From: Bacillota bacterium
Lineage (GTDB): Bacteria > Bacillota > Desulfotomaculia > Desulfotomaculales > Desulfallaceae
Length of the DNA stretch: 64,000 nucleotides
Direction: 5' to 3'
NCBI GenBank assembly: GCA_023439185.1
Contig: JAEXOR010000045.1
Coordinates: 1 to 64,000 of the forward strand
Under the pieces are notes generated by a model. The model made no database searches and was not told where the DNA came from. It saw only the letters and a list, made by a program, of their open reading frames with translations. The translations under genes and the position numbers were made by a program. This document shows positions 41,203 through 50,420 of this stretch, piece by piece (within the stretch, counting starts at the first letter, position 1; the number at the start of each line of letters is the position of its first letter).

Positions 41203-42471
41203 AATACCTGATGAGGAACTGGCGCAGGAAATTTTGACAATGCCTTCTTGTTTACAAGGCCTTGAATTGCTGATATTTTCCGGGCCGCGCAACAATTCGG
41301 CCTCCACTTCGTCCCCGGCTTGATACCCCGTGGTCCCGATGGGCGCAATAAACAAGGCGTCGGCTTCCACCAGCAGACTTGGAATGCTTTTGTCATACCC
41401 CAGGGACGAAGCTGTGTAGCCATCGTCTTGTTTCATTAAAGCCAGCCAGGTATAGACTTCAATATCAGGATTCTTTTGCAGCGGTTTTTCCAGCCTGACC
41501 TTGATTTTGGGCCGTTCGGGGACGGCCAGGCCATAATAGTGATGCACCAGGCCGATTACGCACCAATCCATGGCCAGAAAAGTGGCAATAACCGGTCCCG
41601 GCACATTGATTACGGGTTTCCCTTCGATAATGGCAATAGCCACCGGCCGTCCGGGGATCATTTTGATGCCGTGCCGGAAGAACGAAGCCCGTTTTTGCAG
41701 TAAGCGGGCGTTAAAGTCTTCCTCTCCCTTGGAAGAACCGCCGTTGATTAAAATGATGTCCCCCGCGACCAGGGCCATATCCAAAGCTTGCTCCAGTTCG
41801 GCGGGGTTGTCCTTGATGATGGGATAGCAAACCGGTTCCGCCTCCCATTGCTGCAGGAATGCCGAAACCATCAAGCCGTTGGACTCGACGTTTTGGCCGC
41901 GTTCCGGTTTAATGCCGGCGGCAACAAGCTCATTGCCGGTGGGCATATACACAACCTTCGGCCTTTTGATGACTTCCAGTTGATAAATACCGCCCAAAGC
42001 CAGCGCGGCCAGATGTACCGGCGTCAAGCGGACGTTCGCTTTTACCAGCAGGTCCCCTTTTTTAACCAGGCTGCCTTCATTGCGGATACAACTCCCTTTG
42101 AGAAATGAAAACCCATCCGCAAAACACAACCGGCCGTCGTCGGTATAAAAAATATTCTCCACCGGGATGACGGTATCGAAATGATCGGGAAAATCATCGC
42201 CGGTATCCGCCCGGATAAATTCCCGGCCCTTGACCCAACCGGAGGTATCGGGCAATCCATTAATAAAATCCGCGGAACGTACGGCAATACCATCGGACCG
42301 CGAGGAACGGCATACCGGCAGTGTATTTCGGGAATACACGTTTTGCGTGGTGACGCGTCCCAATGCTTTCCGGACCGGTATCAATTCCGTTTCAGTCTTT
42401 AAAGGCCAGTGCCCGGCCAATAACTCCAATGCTTCCGCCCTGGTAACCGCAAGGTTTTGGTTAAAATCCAT
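41188..42471 (-). CDS. MoeA-like molybdopterin molybdotransferase
   Basis: The 427-residue protein has MoeA features: PVRKALGRVTTQNVYS at the N-terminus, SDGIAVRSADF (usual Y-D-G-x-A), VVYMPTGNELV, and NGGSSKGEEDF in place of the common G-G-x-S-x-G-x-x-D motif, followed by PGRPVAIA and NVPGPVIATFLA. MoeA inserts molybdate or tungstate into adenylylated molybdopterin. AGGAGG lies 12 nt before the ATG. It is the last gene of the Moco-riboswitch operon. Its final residues (IIRCC) are encoded by antisense sequence of the ATPase fragment, so the natural C-terminus was probably replaced. Confidence 0.88.
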   Translation of the reverse strand: MDFNQNLAVTRAEALELLAGHWPLKTETELIPVRKALGRVTTQNVYSRNTLPVCRSSRSDGIAVRSADFINGLPDTSGWVKGREFIRADTGDDFPDHFDTVIPVENIFYTDDGRLCFADGFSFLKGSCIRNEGSLVKKGDLLVKANVRLTPVHLAALALGGIYQLEVIKRPKVVYMPTGNELVAAGIKPERGQNVESNGLMVSAFLQQWEAEPVCYPIIKDNPAELEQALDMALVAGDIILINGGSSKGEEDFNARLLQKRASFFRHGIKMIPGRPVAIAIIEGKPVINVPGPVIATFLAMDWCVIGLVHHYYGLAVPERPKIKVRLEKPLQKNPDIEVYTWLALMKQDDGYTASSLGYDKSIPSLLVEADALFIAPIGTTGYQAGDEVEAELLRGPENISNSRPCKQEGIVKISCASSSSGIIRCC

Positions 42472-42507
42472 CGGCTGACTTACCTCCTATCTTTTTCCCC
42501 GGATTAT

Positions 42508-43566
42508 TTACCCGATGATTTCTTTCACCTGTTCATCAGTCAATTCTGTTTTAAAGAAATGACTGTAAAAATATTTGATCTCTTTGGACAACATTTCATA
42601 AGACATAATTTCAGGATAGAGTTTGTTAACGGTCCACATAATGGTAAGCGGTTGTTCCACCGTGCGGTTTCCCCAGGTATGGGCAACGGTGGGAATCATA
42701 TAAATTGCATCATTATTAACGGCGGCAACATCCTTTAGTCTCGCTTCGCCTTTGATTTCTTCAGCCATGTTTTTATCGGTGGTAAACATAATGTCCGGAT
42801 TCCAGGCCAATAAATCTTCCACGGTATATTCATAACTTTCAGCGTCACGGCCATTGTCGGTTACACTCTTTCCTCCAGCGGAAGCAATCCACCATTCGGC
42901 AATAATGTGCGGCTGGGTATAGGAAGTAATATTTCCGTAAAGAACTTTTTTCGTTTCCGCCTCCGGAATACCGGCGGTCAGTTTTTCAGCATAGGCGACT
43001 TTTTCATCAAAGTATTTTAAATAGTCGTCTGCAACATCCGGTTTTCCAAAGACTTCCCCTAAAAGGCCGATGCATTTTTCTACATCCGATAACTCCGACC
43101 ATTTCAGGAAAGTAACCGTTAATCCCTTTTCTTCAAGTAGCGTTGCTGTTTCTTTGGTCATGACAATACACAAATCCGGCTTGGCGGCAAGTACTTCCTC
43201 AATTTGAACCTCTCTGTTGGCATTTTCGAAAACCGGACCGTTTGCTATCTGGGGCGCGAATACATATTGGTATTTCCACTTATCCGTTTTGGTAAAACTG
43301 GCGGACATTTGATTGATGATTTTATTCCCTTCCCCGAACAGTTCGACAAAAGTATTAATTACTCCAATAGCGCCAAAGGTGGCCACACTATTAATTTCCG
43401 CCGGCAGTGTTACTGTTCTTCCCGCCATATCCACTACCGTTCTTTCAGTAGCCGCCGGGATATTTGTGGTTGAGGGGGTGTTGGGTTCGCTTTGCCCGCA
43501 GCCGCCCAATACCAGCATTAACATTAATGCCGCTAATATCACTGCCGCCAAATTCTTTCTGTTCAT
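42508..43566 (-). CDS. ABC importer substrate-binding lipoprotein (BtuF/FepB type), system A
   Basis: The 352-residue precursor has a lipoprotein signal ending LGGC, then a class III periplasmic-binding fold: RTVVDMAGRTVTLPAEINSVATFG is the usual first strand of BtuF/FepB proteins, and VQIEEVLAAKPDLCIV the second landmark. It would deliver a metal chelate or oxyanion to the FecCD-type permease upstream in the operon. ATG 43566, behind GTGGAGG, is preferred to far upstream starts. The Moco riboswitch upstream of the operon suggests molybdate or tungstate, as in MolABC (inference). Confidence 0.9.
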   Translation of the reverse strand: MNRKNLAAVILAALMLMLVLGGCGQSEPNTPSTTNIPAATERTVVDMAGRTVTLPAEINSVATFGAIGVINTFVELFGEGNKIINQMSASFTKTDKWKYQYVFAPQIANGPVFENANREVQIEEVLAAKPDLCIVMTKETATLLEEKGLTVTFLKWSELSDVEKCIGLLGEVFGKPDVADDYLKYFDEKVAYAEKLTAGIPEAETKKVLYGNITSYTQPHIIAEWWIASAGGKSVTDNGRDAESYEYTVEDLLAWNPDIMFTTDKNMAEEIKGEARLKDVAAVNNDAIYMIPTVAHTWGNRTVEQPLTIMWTVNKLYPEIMSYEMLSKEIKYFYSHFFKTELTDEQVKEIIG

Positions 43567-43571
43567 TTTCA

Positions 43572-44363
43572 TTACCTCCACTTTTGTATTAATGGAATAC
43601 AAACTTTTGCTGTGTTGTTGCCCGGTAAAACCGCTTCGGTTACGCAAACCGGTGTCTGGTAGAGATCTGTTAAATTTTCCGTGATCACAATTTCATAAGG
43701 GTTCCCTTGTTTTATAATCAGGCCGTCACGCATTAAAGCAACATGATTGCAAGCCAGAAAAGCATGGTCGGGAAAGTGTGAAGTCATGAGAATGGAATAT
43801 CCGTCCATAGCCAGTTTATTGATCATTTGTAGAATCCTGACCTGATTACTAAAGTCAAGGTTTGCTGTCGGTTCATCCATTACCAATATTTTTGCCTGCT
43901 GAGCGATGGCTCTCGCCAGGAGAACCATTTGCCGTTCCCCGCCGCTTATTTGGTTAAATTGTTTATCAGTCAGATACTCAATTCCCAATTGGGCGATGGC
44001 AAAGTCGCAAATATCCCGGTCCTTTTTCCCGGGACTCGCGCCAAAACTCAAATGCGCCGTTCTTCCCATCATCACTATTTCCCTGGCGACATATGGAAAT
44101 GCCATGGAAGATGCCTGGGGCACATAGGCCATGAGCTTCGCTCTTTTCCTGGCTTTTGTTTTTGTGATATCAATCCCGTCAATGCGGATTGTACCTTTTT
44201 GAGGTTTGTTGATTGCCAGTAGACAGCGCAGCAGGGTTGTTTTCCCAGTTCCATTGGGTCCCAGCAGGCAAAAGATATCTCCCTGGCCGATGGAAAAGGA
44301 AATGTCTCTTAAAATAACCTTGTCCGCATGATAATGGAATTTCAGGTTCAGAACCTCTAACAT
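43572..44363 (-). CDS. ABC importer ATPase (FecE/BtuD type), system A
   Basis: The 263-residue ATPase has Walker A GPNGTGKTTLLR, signature ISGGERQM, Walker B ILVMDEPTANLDF and the H-loop SHFPDH. It belongs to the FecE/BtuD branch. The ATG overlaps the permease stop (TAATG), and the next gene starts 5 bp after its stop, so permease, ATPase and binding protein are one tightly coupled unit. The last 35 residues (YQTPVCVTEAVLPGNNTAKVCIPL and so on) are a C-terminal extension also found in the system B ATPase. Confidence 0.94.
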   Translation of the reverse strand: MLEVLNLKFHYHADKVILRDISFSIGQGDIFCLLGPNGTGKTTLLRCLLAINKPQKGTIRIDGIDITKTKARKRAKLMAYVPQASSMAFPYVAREIVMMGRTAHLSFGASPGKKDRDICDFAIAQLGIEYLTDKQFNQISGGERQMVLLARAIAQQAKILVMDEPTANLDFSNQVRILQMINKLAMDGYSILMTSHFPDHAFLACNHVALMRDGLIIKQGNPYEIVITENLTDLYQTPVCVTEAVLPGNNTAKVCIPLIQKWR

Positions 44364-45382
44364 TAGCTATTCCAACCTTTTTTAATCCTGCTGAGCAGTA
44401 CTACAAATACCGGAGTTCCCACCAGGGCCGTTAATACGCCAAGGGGGAGTTCAATGGCATTCATGCCGCGGATCAAGTTGTCTATCCCCAGAAGAAACAG
44501 ACCTCCGATCAGGAAAGACAGCGCAATAATTTTGCTGTAGTTTGCCCCTGTAATCATACGGGCTAAATGGGGAACAACCATTCCGATCCAGCCGATAATC
44601 CCGCAAATGCTTACTGAAGATACCGTCATCAAGGTGGAACAGGCAATTACAGTCAGCTTTAGCCGGGTAACATTTACCCCCATTGTCTGCGCCTCATCTT
44701 CTCCTGCCGCCAGGGCATCAATCTGATGGCGAAAAATGAACAGGACGAGCATGGACAGGATGAGAACCGGCAAAAATATCAATACATCCTGGTTTGTTCC
44801 CCGGTTTAAACTCCCCATGAGCCAGAAGGTAATGGAAGGCAACTCGTTATCCGTATCCGCTAAAGTTTTGACAATGGATAATAGCGCTTGAAAAAAAGCT
44901 CCTACTACAACACCGGCCAAAACCAAAACTGTAATTGAATGACCGGCAAAAATGCTTGAAATTAAATAAGCGGCTGTTACGGCAATGACCCCGAAAAAAA
45001 ACGCCATTCCTTGGATCTCGATCCAATTTGCATTATTAATCATTGCCAGGGCGGCGCCGAATCCGGCCCCGGCGGAAACACCCAAAATATCCGGAGAAAC
45101 CATGGGATTCTTAAACATTGTCTGATATGACGCGCCGGAAACCGACAAAGCTCCGCCTACTAAAATTGCCAGGACTATTCTGGGGAGACGCACCTCCAAA
45201 ACTACTGTAGCCAGAGTCTGGTCCCAGTATTGTTCGATGTTTGTAAAACTTGATAAAATAATATCCACAGTCGTTTTTAATGCTATTGGGTACCGCCCAA
45301 TCAGGAAAGAAGCAAAGAATAACAGGATTAATGCCGCGACAAGAATACATATTTTTAGTTTGAAATAATCCCCTTTAACCAT
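44363..45382 (-). CDS. ABC importer permease (FecCD/BtuC family), system A
   Basis: The 339-residue membrane protein has the ten-helix FecCD pattern. Landmarks are VRLPRIVLAILVGGALSVSGASYQTMFKNPMVSPDILGVSAGAGFGAA, GWIGMVVPHLARM (with the coupling-helix region near TMGV) and a final AIELPLGVLTALVGTPVFVVLL. It forms the channel for the system A binding protein and ATPase. AAAGGAAA precedes the ATG. It begins 10 bp after the DUF364 gene. Confidence 0.94.
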   Translation of the reverse strand: MVKGDYFKLKICILVAALILLFFASFLIGRYPIALKTTVDIILSSFTNIEQYWDQTLATVVLEVRLPRIVLAILVGGALSVSGASYQTMFKNPMVSPDILGVSAGAGFGAALAMINNANWIEIQGMAFFFGVIAVTAAYLISSIFAGHSITVLVLAGVVVGAFFQALLSIVKTLADTDNELPSITFWLMGSLNRGTNQDVLIFLPVLILSMLVLFIFRHQIDALAAGEDEAQTMGVNVTRLKLTVIACSTLMTVSSVSICGIIGWIGMVVPHLARMITGANYSKIIALSFLIGGLFLLGIDNLIRGMNAIELPLGVLTALVGTPVFVVLLSRIKKGWNS

Positions 45383-45392
45383 GCTGTTTCCT

Positions 45393-46241
45393 TTACGTCA
45401 AAGTTTTTATTACTATTCGATCGGCGGACTTGCCAAAGAAGTGGTAACCTGAGCCGGCTTCGGCCAGAAGGTCCAACAACGCATCGGGATTGGTTACTGA
45501 AATGCCGCCGATGATATTTGCTCCGCGTTTAAAAAAGGCGTCCGGCAATACGCTGGCCGTAGGCCCCACGATAACGATATGCGCGCCGGGTTTGGCCATG
45601 CTTAGCAAGCCGTCCAGGGTGTCATTGATTAAAGTGGTGCCGGTAATCACCAATACATCGGCCCGGGGCACAAACTCCACAGCCCGGCTTCCGTGAACAT
45701 AAAAAGGCATTTCGTCCTGCTTCAAGGTGGAAGGATCCATCTCCAAAATCGTAAAATGCTTTTCACGCATTTTAAGCTTTTTGATAAATGGAACCAGGGC
45801 GCCGACGACAACCACGTCAGCGTCCTCCGGGATCTCTACCACATCAAGGGCATCAACATTATTTTGGATTTCATAATGCTGCGGCGGATTCTTTTGCCAG
45901 CAGGTTTGAGAAAGAGCGTTCAATACAGCGATACCGATGGCTTTACGCAAAAAGTTTCCTGTATACATCGCCTCCAGCAGTTCTGTCACCGGTGTTCCTT
46001 TTAACCGGCCGGAACTCGGCATGGCTTTGGCGGAACTGGGGCAGCATACCGCTTCGGGAATTGTTTTGATCGGCGTAAAACAAATTCCGCCTGCGCCATT
46101 GCTAAGCTTGACCCCTGTAAAAAACAACCCGATAACCAGCCGCTCCAAAGTGATTTGGTTGATTTCATCACCCAATGCGGTATGAATATGCGCGTGTGTT
46201 TCCCGCAAAATGGCTCCCGGCGTGTAATCCAACGCAGACAT
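45393..46241 (-). CDS. DUF364 (putative heavy-metal chelation) protein, copy 1
   Basis: The 282-residue protein fits DUF364 with its DUF4213-type N-terminal domain (about 15-110). The C-terminal Rossmann-like domain includes DADVVVVGALVPFIKKL, ADVLVITGTTLINDTLDGLLSMAKPGAHIVIVGPTASVLPDAFF. The family is described as possible heavy-metal chelators and is structurally known from Desulfitobacterium; the reaction is unknown. AAAGGTGAG lies 6 nt before the ATG. It is followed by system A permease at 10 bp, so a role in handling the imported metal is likely (inference). Confidence 0.9.
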   Translation of the reverse strand: MSALDYTPGAILRETHAHIHTALGDEINQITLERLVIGLFFTGVKLSNGAGGICFTPIKTIPEAVCCPSSAKAMPSSGRLKGTPVTELLEAMYTGNFLRKAIGIAVLNALSQTCWQKNPPQHYEIQNNVDALDVVEIPEDADVVVVGALVPFIKKLKMREKHFTILEMDPSTLKQDEMPFYVHGSRAVEFVPRADVLVITGTTLINDTLDGLLSMAKPGAHIVIVGPTASVLPDAFFKRGANIIGGISVTNPDALLDLLAEAGSGYHFFGKSADRIVIKTLT

Positions 46242-46286
46242 GTCTTTCTCACCTTTCTGTTTATTTATTAATTTTCAACTTTATAA

Positions 46287-47159
46287 TTAAAATTTGCGAA
46301 TGATATAAGGTTCCATGCACGACTTGAAAGATTCCGTCAAATCCGGAGCATTTGCCAAATGATACGCCAGTTGTGCGCTGCATACCCTTGCGGATGAAAT
46401 ATAGTTGATGCCGCAGTCAATTAAAAAGTCTGGAATAATTCCGGCACTGGGGCCATACATGCCAATTACCCTGGCTTTTTGGGAAAACTTGATTAGCTCC
46501 TGAAAAGTGCCGTTAACTAAAGTGCATCCGGTGATCATCACTACATCAGATCCGGCCAGTATTCTTTCATTGTCTGTTGCGGAGTGAAAGATGATCTTTT
46601 CGGGGCCGTATTCAATTTCTTCTCCTATGGTGAGTGTGTTCAACAAATGCCTGGGCCTCATATCGCTGATATGCAGTTCCTTGCATTTCCCGTATATTTT
46701 GGCGGCGACTCCGCCATATCCCACGATCGTTACCACGTCTTCAGGTTCAATAAAATCAAAGCTTTCGTTATTAGTAACTGATTTTGCAACTGAAACGCTT
46801 CTGTCTTGCTCCAGGTAATTGTTAATTAAAGGTTGTGAAAGAGCATTTAACGCGGCCAGACAAATTGACCTCATTTGGATTTCCCGTCTGGACAAAAGAT
46901 ACTCGATAAACTCAGGCAAGCTTTTACCGACGTATGGCTGAAGCCGGATAAACTGCTCCATGTTATCGACCGGACCATAAACCGCATGGTCGGCGGTAAA
47001 GTTAAATGCCAGGCCCACTTGATTTTCTTCGGTAACAATATAATTCCATTTATTCCTAAAACCAATTTTTTTGAGGTGGCCAAGCTCCTTTTTTATATCC
47101 GCGTATCGTTTTTGTATTTGCAGGTAGGCGTTTTCCAGTTTGGTATTAAATTCACTCAT
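46287..47159 (-). CDS. DUF364 (putative heavy-metal chelation) protein, copy 2
   Basis: The 290-residue second DUF364 protein is divergent from copy 1. Its Rossmann-like half has EDVVTIVGYGGVAAKIYGKCKEL, GSDVVMITGCTLVNGTFQELIKFSQKARVIGMYGPSAGIIPDFLI. The N-terminal 40 residues form an extra charged helix not seen in copy 1. ATG 47159 has GGAG 9 nt upstream. The two copies sit between two complete ABC systems, one beside each, so each may serve one importer. Confidence 0.9.
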   Translation of the reverse strand: MSEFNTKLENAYLQIQKRYADIKKELGHLKKIGFRNKWNYIVTEENQVGLAFNFTADHAVYGPVDNMEQFIRLQPYVGKSLPEFIEYLLSRREIQMRSICLAALNALSQPLINNYLEQDRSVSVAKSVTNNESFDFIEPEDVVTIVGYGGVAAKIYGKCKELHISDMRPRHLLNTLTIGEEIEYGPEKIIFHSATDNERILAGSDVVMITGCTLVNGTFQELIKFSQKARVIGMYGPSAGIIPDFLIDCGINYISSARVCSAQLAYHLANAPDLTESFKSCMEPYIIRKF

Positions 47160-47184
47160 CAGCAACTACTCCATAAAAATTTAT

Positions 47185-48261
47185 TTAAAAAAATGAATTA
47201 TACTCCTCGTCGCTAAGGTCGTAGCTATAGAAAGTTTTAAAAAACTCTTTTGTTTCTTTCTTTAAGTCTATATCCTTCGTATACTCCGGATAAAGCTTGG
47301 TTGCCAGCCACATGAAACCCAAAGGGGATTCGGGAGAGGGCCTGTCCCACCAGAAAGCGCCGATGGGGACCTGGTACACCCGGTCGTTCTTAAGCGCGTC
47401 CAGATCACTTATTCTGGGATCGTTTCTAATTTCCATTAAAGCATTTTCGCTCTTTTGCAGAATAATGATATCCGGATTCCAGGTCATGATCTGTTCGACG
47501 CTGACTTCCTTGCTCTCCGAAATCTCCGCGGCGGCGTTTAATCCTCCGGATGCGGTAATCAGGCTGTCTCCCCAGACGCCCGTTCCATGGACCGTCGCCA
47601 GGCCCTTATTGGCGTATCCATAAAGGACGCTCTTTTTTTCATTTTCCGGCACCTTGGAGACCAGTTCATTGATGTAGGCCAGCTTTTCGTCCCAGTATTT
47701 AACCAGTTGCTCCGCTTTGGCCTCGTTTCCCAGGAGGGTGCCCATCTGTAAAAATTCGTTCTTGAGGGTGTCGATACCGGCCCAGCCGATAAGCATCGTA
47801 AAGGTCGGAAAACCCGCTTCTTCAATCAATTGATTGCCTTTTTTCGATGTAATGCCGACCAGGACGATGTCCGGATCCGCTTTGATTATTTCTTCAATAT
47901 TTACGTTGTCGAAAGTGCCCGGGTTGACAATATCCTTATACTTCGGGAACATTTTCAGCAACTGCGGGAAAGCGTTCATCGGCGCCTGGGCGACGATCTT
48001 ATCACCGGAACCGAGAATCGTGACCTCCTGGGCGGTTCCCCCCTGACAGGTAATGGCGATCCGGTTTATCTTTTCCGGTACGGTTACCGCTCTGCCGTTT
48101 GCGTCAACCACCTGCTTGGCCGCCCCGGCCTGAACCGGTTCTGCTGTGGAGCCGGATTCTTGCACCGTTGTGTTTCCGTTGTTTGTCTGTCCGCAGCCCG
48201 CGCCGGTTAAAATAAGCATAATCAATAATAAAACCGCAAGACTCTTTCTGATGTTAACCAT
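47185..48261 (-). CDS. ABC importer substrate-binding lipoprotein (BtuF/FepB type), system B
   Basis: The 358-residue precursor has a lipoprotein signal ending TGAGC and a BtuF/FepB-type fold (KQVVDANGRAVTVPEKINRIAITC, VNIEEIIKADPDIVLVG). The overall architecture and C-terminal PESPLGFMWLATKLYPEY match the system A protein, whose equivalent is VEQPLTIMWTVNKLYPEI, so the two are paralogues. AGGAGGAG precedes the ATG. The substrate is unknown; the riboswitch context suggests molybdenum or tungsten. Confidence 0.9.
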   Translation of the reverse strand: MVNIRKSLAVLLLIMLILTGAGCGQTNNGNTTVQESGSTAEPVQAGAAKQVVDANGRAVTVPEKINRIAITCQGGTAQEVTILGSGDKIVAQAPMNAFPQLLKMFPKYKDIVNPGTFDNVNIEEIIKADPDIVLVGITSKKGNQLIEEAGFPTFTMLIGWAGIDTLKNEFLQMGTLLGNEAKAEQLVKYWDEKLAYINELVSKVPENEKKSVLYGYANKGLATVHGTGVWGDSLITASGGLNAAAEISESKEVSVEQIMTWNPDIIILQKSENALMEIRNDPRISDLDALKNDRVYQVPIGAFWWDRPSPESPLGFMWLATKLYPEYTKDIDLKKETKEFFKTFYSYDLSDEEYNSFF

Positions 48262-48330
48262 TTTGACTCCTCCTGTTTTGTTTTTTATGAGTGTTTATTT
48301 ACTTTTGCCGTGACAGGCAATTTGAGGCTT

Positions 48331-49116
48331 TTACGCGCCAAGCAGCGGAACGCAGGTCTTGATCCGGTCCCCTTTTTCCCCCAGCGTGCTGGTGATTTTC
48401 ACGGTTACCCCGTAAGCGGTCTTTAAATTCTTTTCTGAAACCACCTCGTCGGCTGTGCCGATCATCAAAGCGCTGTCTTTGCTCAGCAGGGCGACTTTAT
48501 TGGAACAGAGGAATGCGTGATCGGGGAAATGGGAAGTCATGATGATCCCGAATCCGCTCGCCGCCAGCCGCTTGATTTGCTCCAGCACCCGCATTTGATT
48601 GCCGAAATCCAAATTGGCTGTGGGCTCGTCCATCACAAGTATTTCCGGGCTTTGGGCCAGGGCCCGCGCAATTAAGACCATCTGCCTCTCTCCGCCGCTA
48701 ATTTCCGTATAGATCTCATCTTTTAGGAAGGCAGCGCCTATGTTTTCCAAAGCTTCCCGGGCCGCGTTTTCATCTTCCCTGGAAGGCATGGCGAACCTGC
48801 CCATGTGGGCGGTTCTTCCCATCATTACCACATCCAGGACCCGGTACGGGAACGGGGGTTCATGGGCCTGCGGTACATATCCGATGGCCCGGGCCAGATT
48901 TTTTTGCTTCCATAACCGGATGTCCTTTTCATTAAGCAGGACTTGTCCGCCCTGTAAGGTAAGAAACCCGAGGATTGATTTAAATAAGGTTGTTTTTCCC
49001 ACTCCGTTTGGACCCAGCAGACAAAGAACCTCTCCGGAACACAGGGACAGCGAGATATTGTGCAGCACCCGTTTTTTCCCATACCCGCAAGCAACATTTT
49101 TTAACTCCAGCTTCAT
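48331..49116 (-). CDS. ABC importer ATPase (FecE/BtuD type), system B
   Basis: The 261-residue ATPase has Walker A GPNGVGKTTLFK, signature ISGGERQM, Walker B ILVMDEPTANLDF and H-loop SHFPDH. It is paralogous to the system A ATPase, including the shared MMGRTAH segment and a C-terminal extension. The start overlaps the permease stop by 4 bp. The binding-protein gene follows after 69 bp. Confidence 0.94.
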   Translation of the reverse strand: MKLELKNVACGYGKKRVLHNISLSLCSGEVLCLLGPNGVGKTTLFKSILGFLTLQGGQVLLNEKDIRLWKQKNLARAIGYVPQAHEPPFPYRVLDVVMMGRTAHMGRFAMPSREDENAAREALENIGAAFLKDEIYTEISGGERQMVLIARALAQSPEILVMDEPTANLDFGNQMRVLEQIKRLAASGFGIIMTSHFPDHAFLCSNKVALLSKDSALMIGTADEVVSEKNLKTAYGVTVKITSTLGEKGDRIKTCVPLLGA

Positions 49117-50141
49117 ACCCAGCCCTTCTTTCTTTTCATCAGCAAATAGATGAAAAACGGAGCGCCTATAATGGCGGTCAGTATTCCCAGCGGTATTTCC
49201 ATTGTAAACAGACAGCGGGCTACATTGTCGACGATGAGCAGAAATATGCTGCCAAGTAAAAAAGACGCGGGAATAAGTATTTTATAGTTCGGACCGGCGA
49301 TCATCCTGGCCAGATGCGGGATTACCAGGCCGACCCAGCCCACTATTCCGGCCACGGACACCGCCGCCGCCGTCAACAGGGTGGCCGAGGTAATCACAAC
49401 CAGCCTCATTTTCGCTGTTTCGATCCCCATTGAACGGGCTTCTTCTTCACCGAACACCATTACATTTAACTTCCAGCGCAAGAGGATCAACGGTATGATA
49501 CCAATCAGCAAAGGCGGTAAAATCATTTTTACATCGTTTATATTGGCTGCGGATAGCCTGCCCATCAGCCAGTAGGTAATCTCGGGTAGTTTGCTGTCCG
49601 TATCGGCAACATATTTGATCAGTGCGATAAAAGCTGAAAAGAGCGCGGATACAACCATGCCCGTAAGCACTAAAATCAGTATGGCATCTTTACCCCTGCT
49701 TACGGCGGCACTGATAAAGTAAGATAACAGTACGGCGATGATCCCGAAAATGAAAGCATTGGCTTGTACCGCCACGGCGCTGAAAGAAAACAATATGCCT
49801 ATCGCCGCGCCAAAACCGGCGCCCGCCGAAGCGCCGAGAATATCCGGCGATACCATGGGGTTTTTAAACAAGCCCTGGTAGGCGGCCCCCGATACAGCCA
49901 GCGCTCCGCCAACCAATATGGCCGTGAGGACTCTGGGAATCCTTACTTTAAATAAAACAGATTCAACCATCGGCGGGTAATTTGACTGGTTTCCCGTGAT
50001 TTTACAGTAAAATAAGTTAATGATGTCGGGCACGGATATTCCATAGCGTCCCAAGGTAAAGGAAATCAGTAACACAAACAATAACAGGAGAAGCAGGACG
50101 GACATAATTTTGCTTTCTTGGGTTTTAAAAAAAATGATCAT
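49113..50141 (-). CDS. ABC importer permease (FecCD/BtuC family), system B
   Basis: The 342-residue permease carries FecCD landmarks: VRIPRVLTAILVGGALAVSGAAYQGLFKNPMVSPDILGASAGAGFGAA, VGWVGLVIPHLARM and TMEIPLGILTAIIGAPFFIYLL. ATG 50141 lies only 2-3 nt after GGAGG, so start selection is uncertain. Longer in-frame versions (to TTG 50195) would run into the riboswitch terminator. It is the first gene of the nine-gene operon. Confidence 0.92.
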   Translation of the reverse strand: MIIFFKTQESKIMSVLLLLLLFVLLISFTLGRYGISVPDIINLFYCKITGNQSNYPPMVESVLFKVRIPRVLTAILVGGALAVSGAAYQGLFKNPMVSPDILGASAGAGFGAAIGILFSFSAVAVQANAFIFGIIAVLLSYFISAAVSRGKDAILILVLTGMVVSALFSAFIALIKYVADTDSKLPEITYWLMGRLSAANINDVKMILPPLLIGIIPLILLRWKLNVMVFGEEEARSMGIETAKMRLVVITSATLLTAAAVSVAGIVGWVGLVIPHLARMIAGPNYKILIPASFLLGSIFLLIVDNVARCLFTMEIPLGILTAIIGAPFFIYLLMKRKKGWV

Positions 50142-50199
50142 TACCTCCAGGCTGTAATGTTTAGAAGTTCGGCTTGCTTTTAAACCGTGCTGCAATATA

Positions 50200-50239
50200 A
50201 AAAGGCTTGCGCCTGGAAAATTACAGACGAAAGCCTTTT
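50200..50239 (-). terminator. Riboswitch expression-platform terminator
   Basis: On the minus strand AAAAGGCTT and AAGCCTTTT form a 9-bp stem around a 22-nt loop, followed by a short T-run, between the Moco aptamer and the first gene. This is where conditional termination is expected when the aptamer is occupied. Confidence 0.7.
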
Positions 50240-50251
50240 GGCCAACGTGCG

Positions 50252-50356
50252 ACTCCTTTCCAAAACACGGGAGGCGGCAGAATTTCTCCTGCTGCCCGTG
50301 AGCTGATGCTCAGGCTATATTGCCATAGACATTCCGTAGGCAGTATAGCTCGGAGT
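50252..50356 (-). ncRNA. Molybdenum-cofactor (Moco) riboswitch aptamer
   Basis: Read on the minus strand, ACTCC at the 5' end pairs with GGAGT at the 3' end (P1) within the conserved GGAAAGGAGTCGC. Inside are a helix (GCTATACTGCC/GGCAATATAGC) whose tip holds CCTACGG and TATGG, similar to an 11-nt tetraloop receptor; a TGAGC/GCTCA hairpin (the P3 that distinguishes Moco from Tuco); and GCAGGA-GAAA-TTCTGC, a GNRA-capped helix next to GCCGCCTCCCGTG. These match the Moco RNA motif. It precedes two FecCD-type importers, DUF364 genes and moeA. Confidence 0.85.
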
Positions 50357-50420
50357 ATATTTCTGATTTTGTTGCTCTGCTTATGTTTTACTGCTATTAA
50401 TAAGCACAATCAACTGATTC

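Noticed and set aside
50142..50195. Longer permease start at TTG 50195
   Set aside because: It would begin within a few bases of the Moco riboswitch terminator and add a charged, non-family N-terminus; no ribosome binding site.
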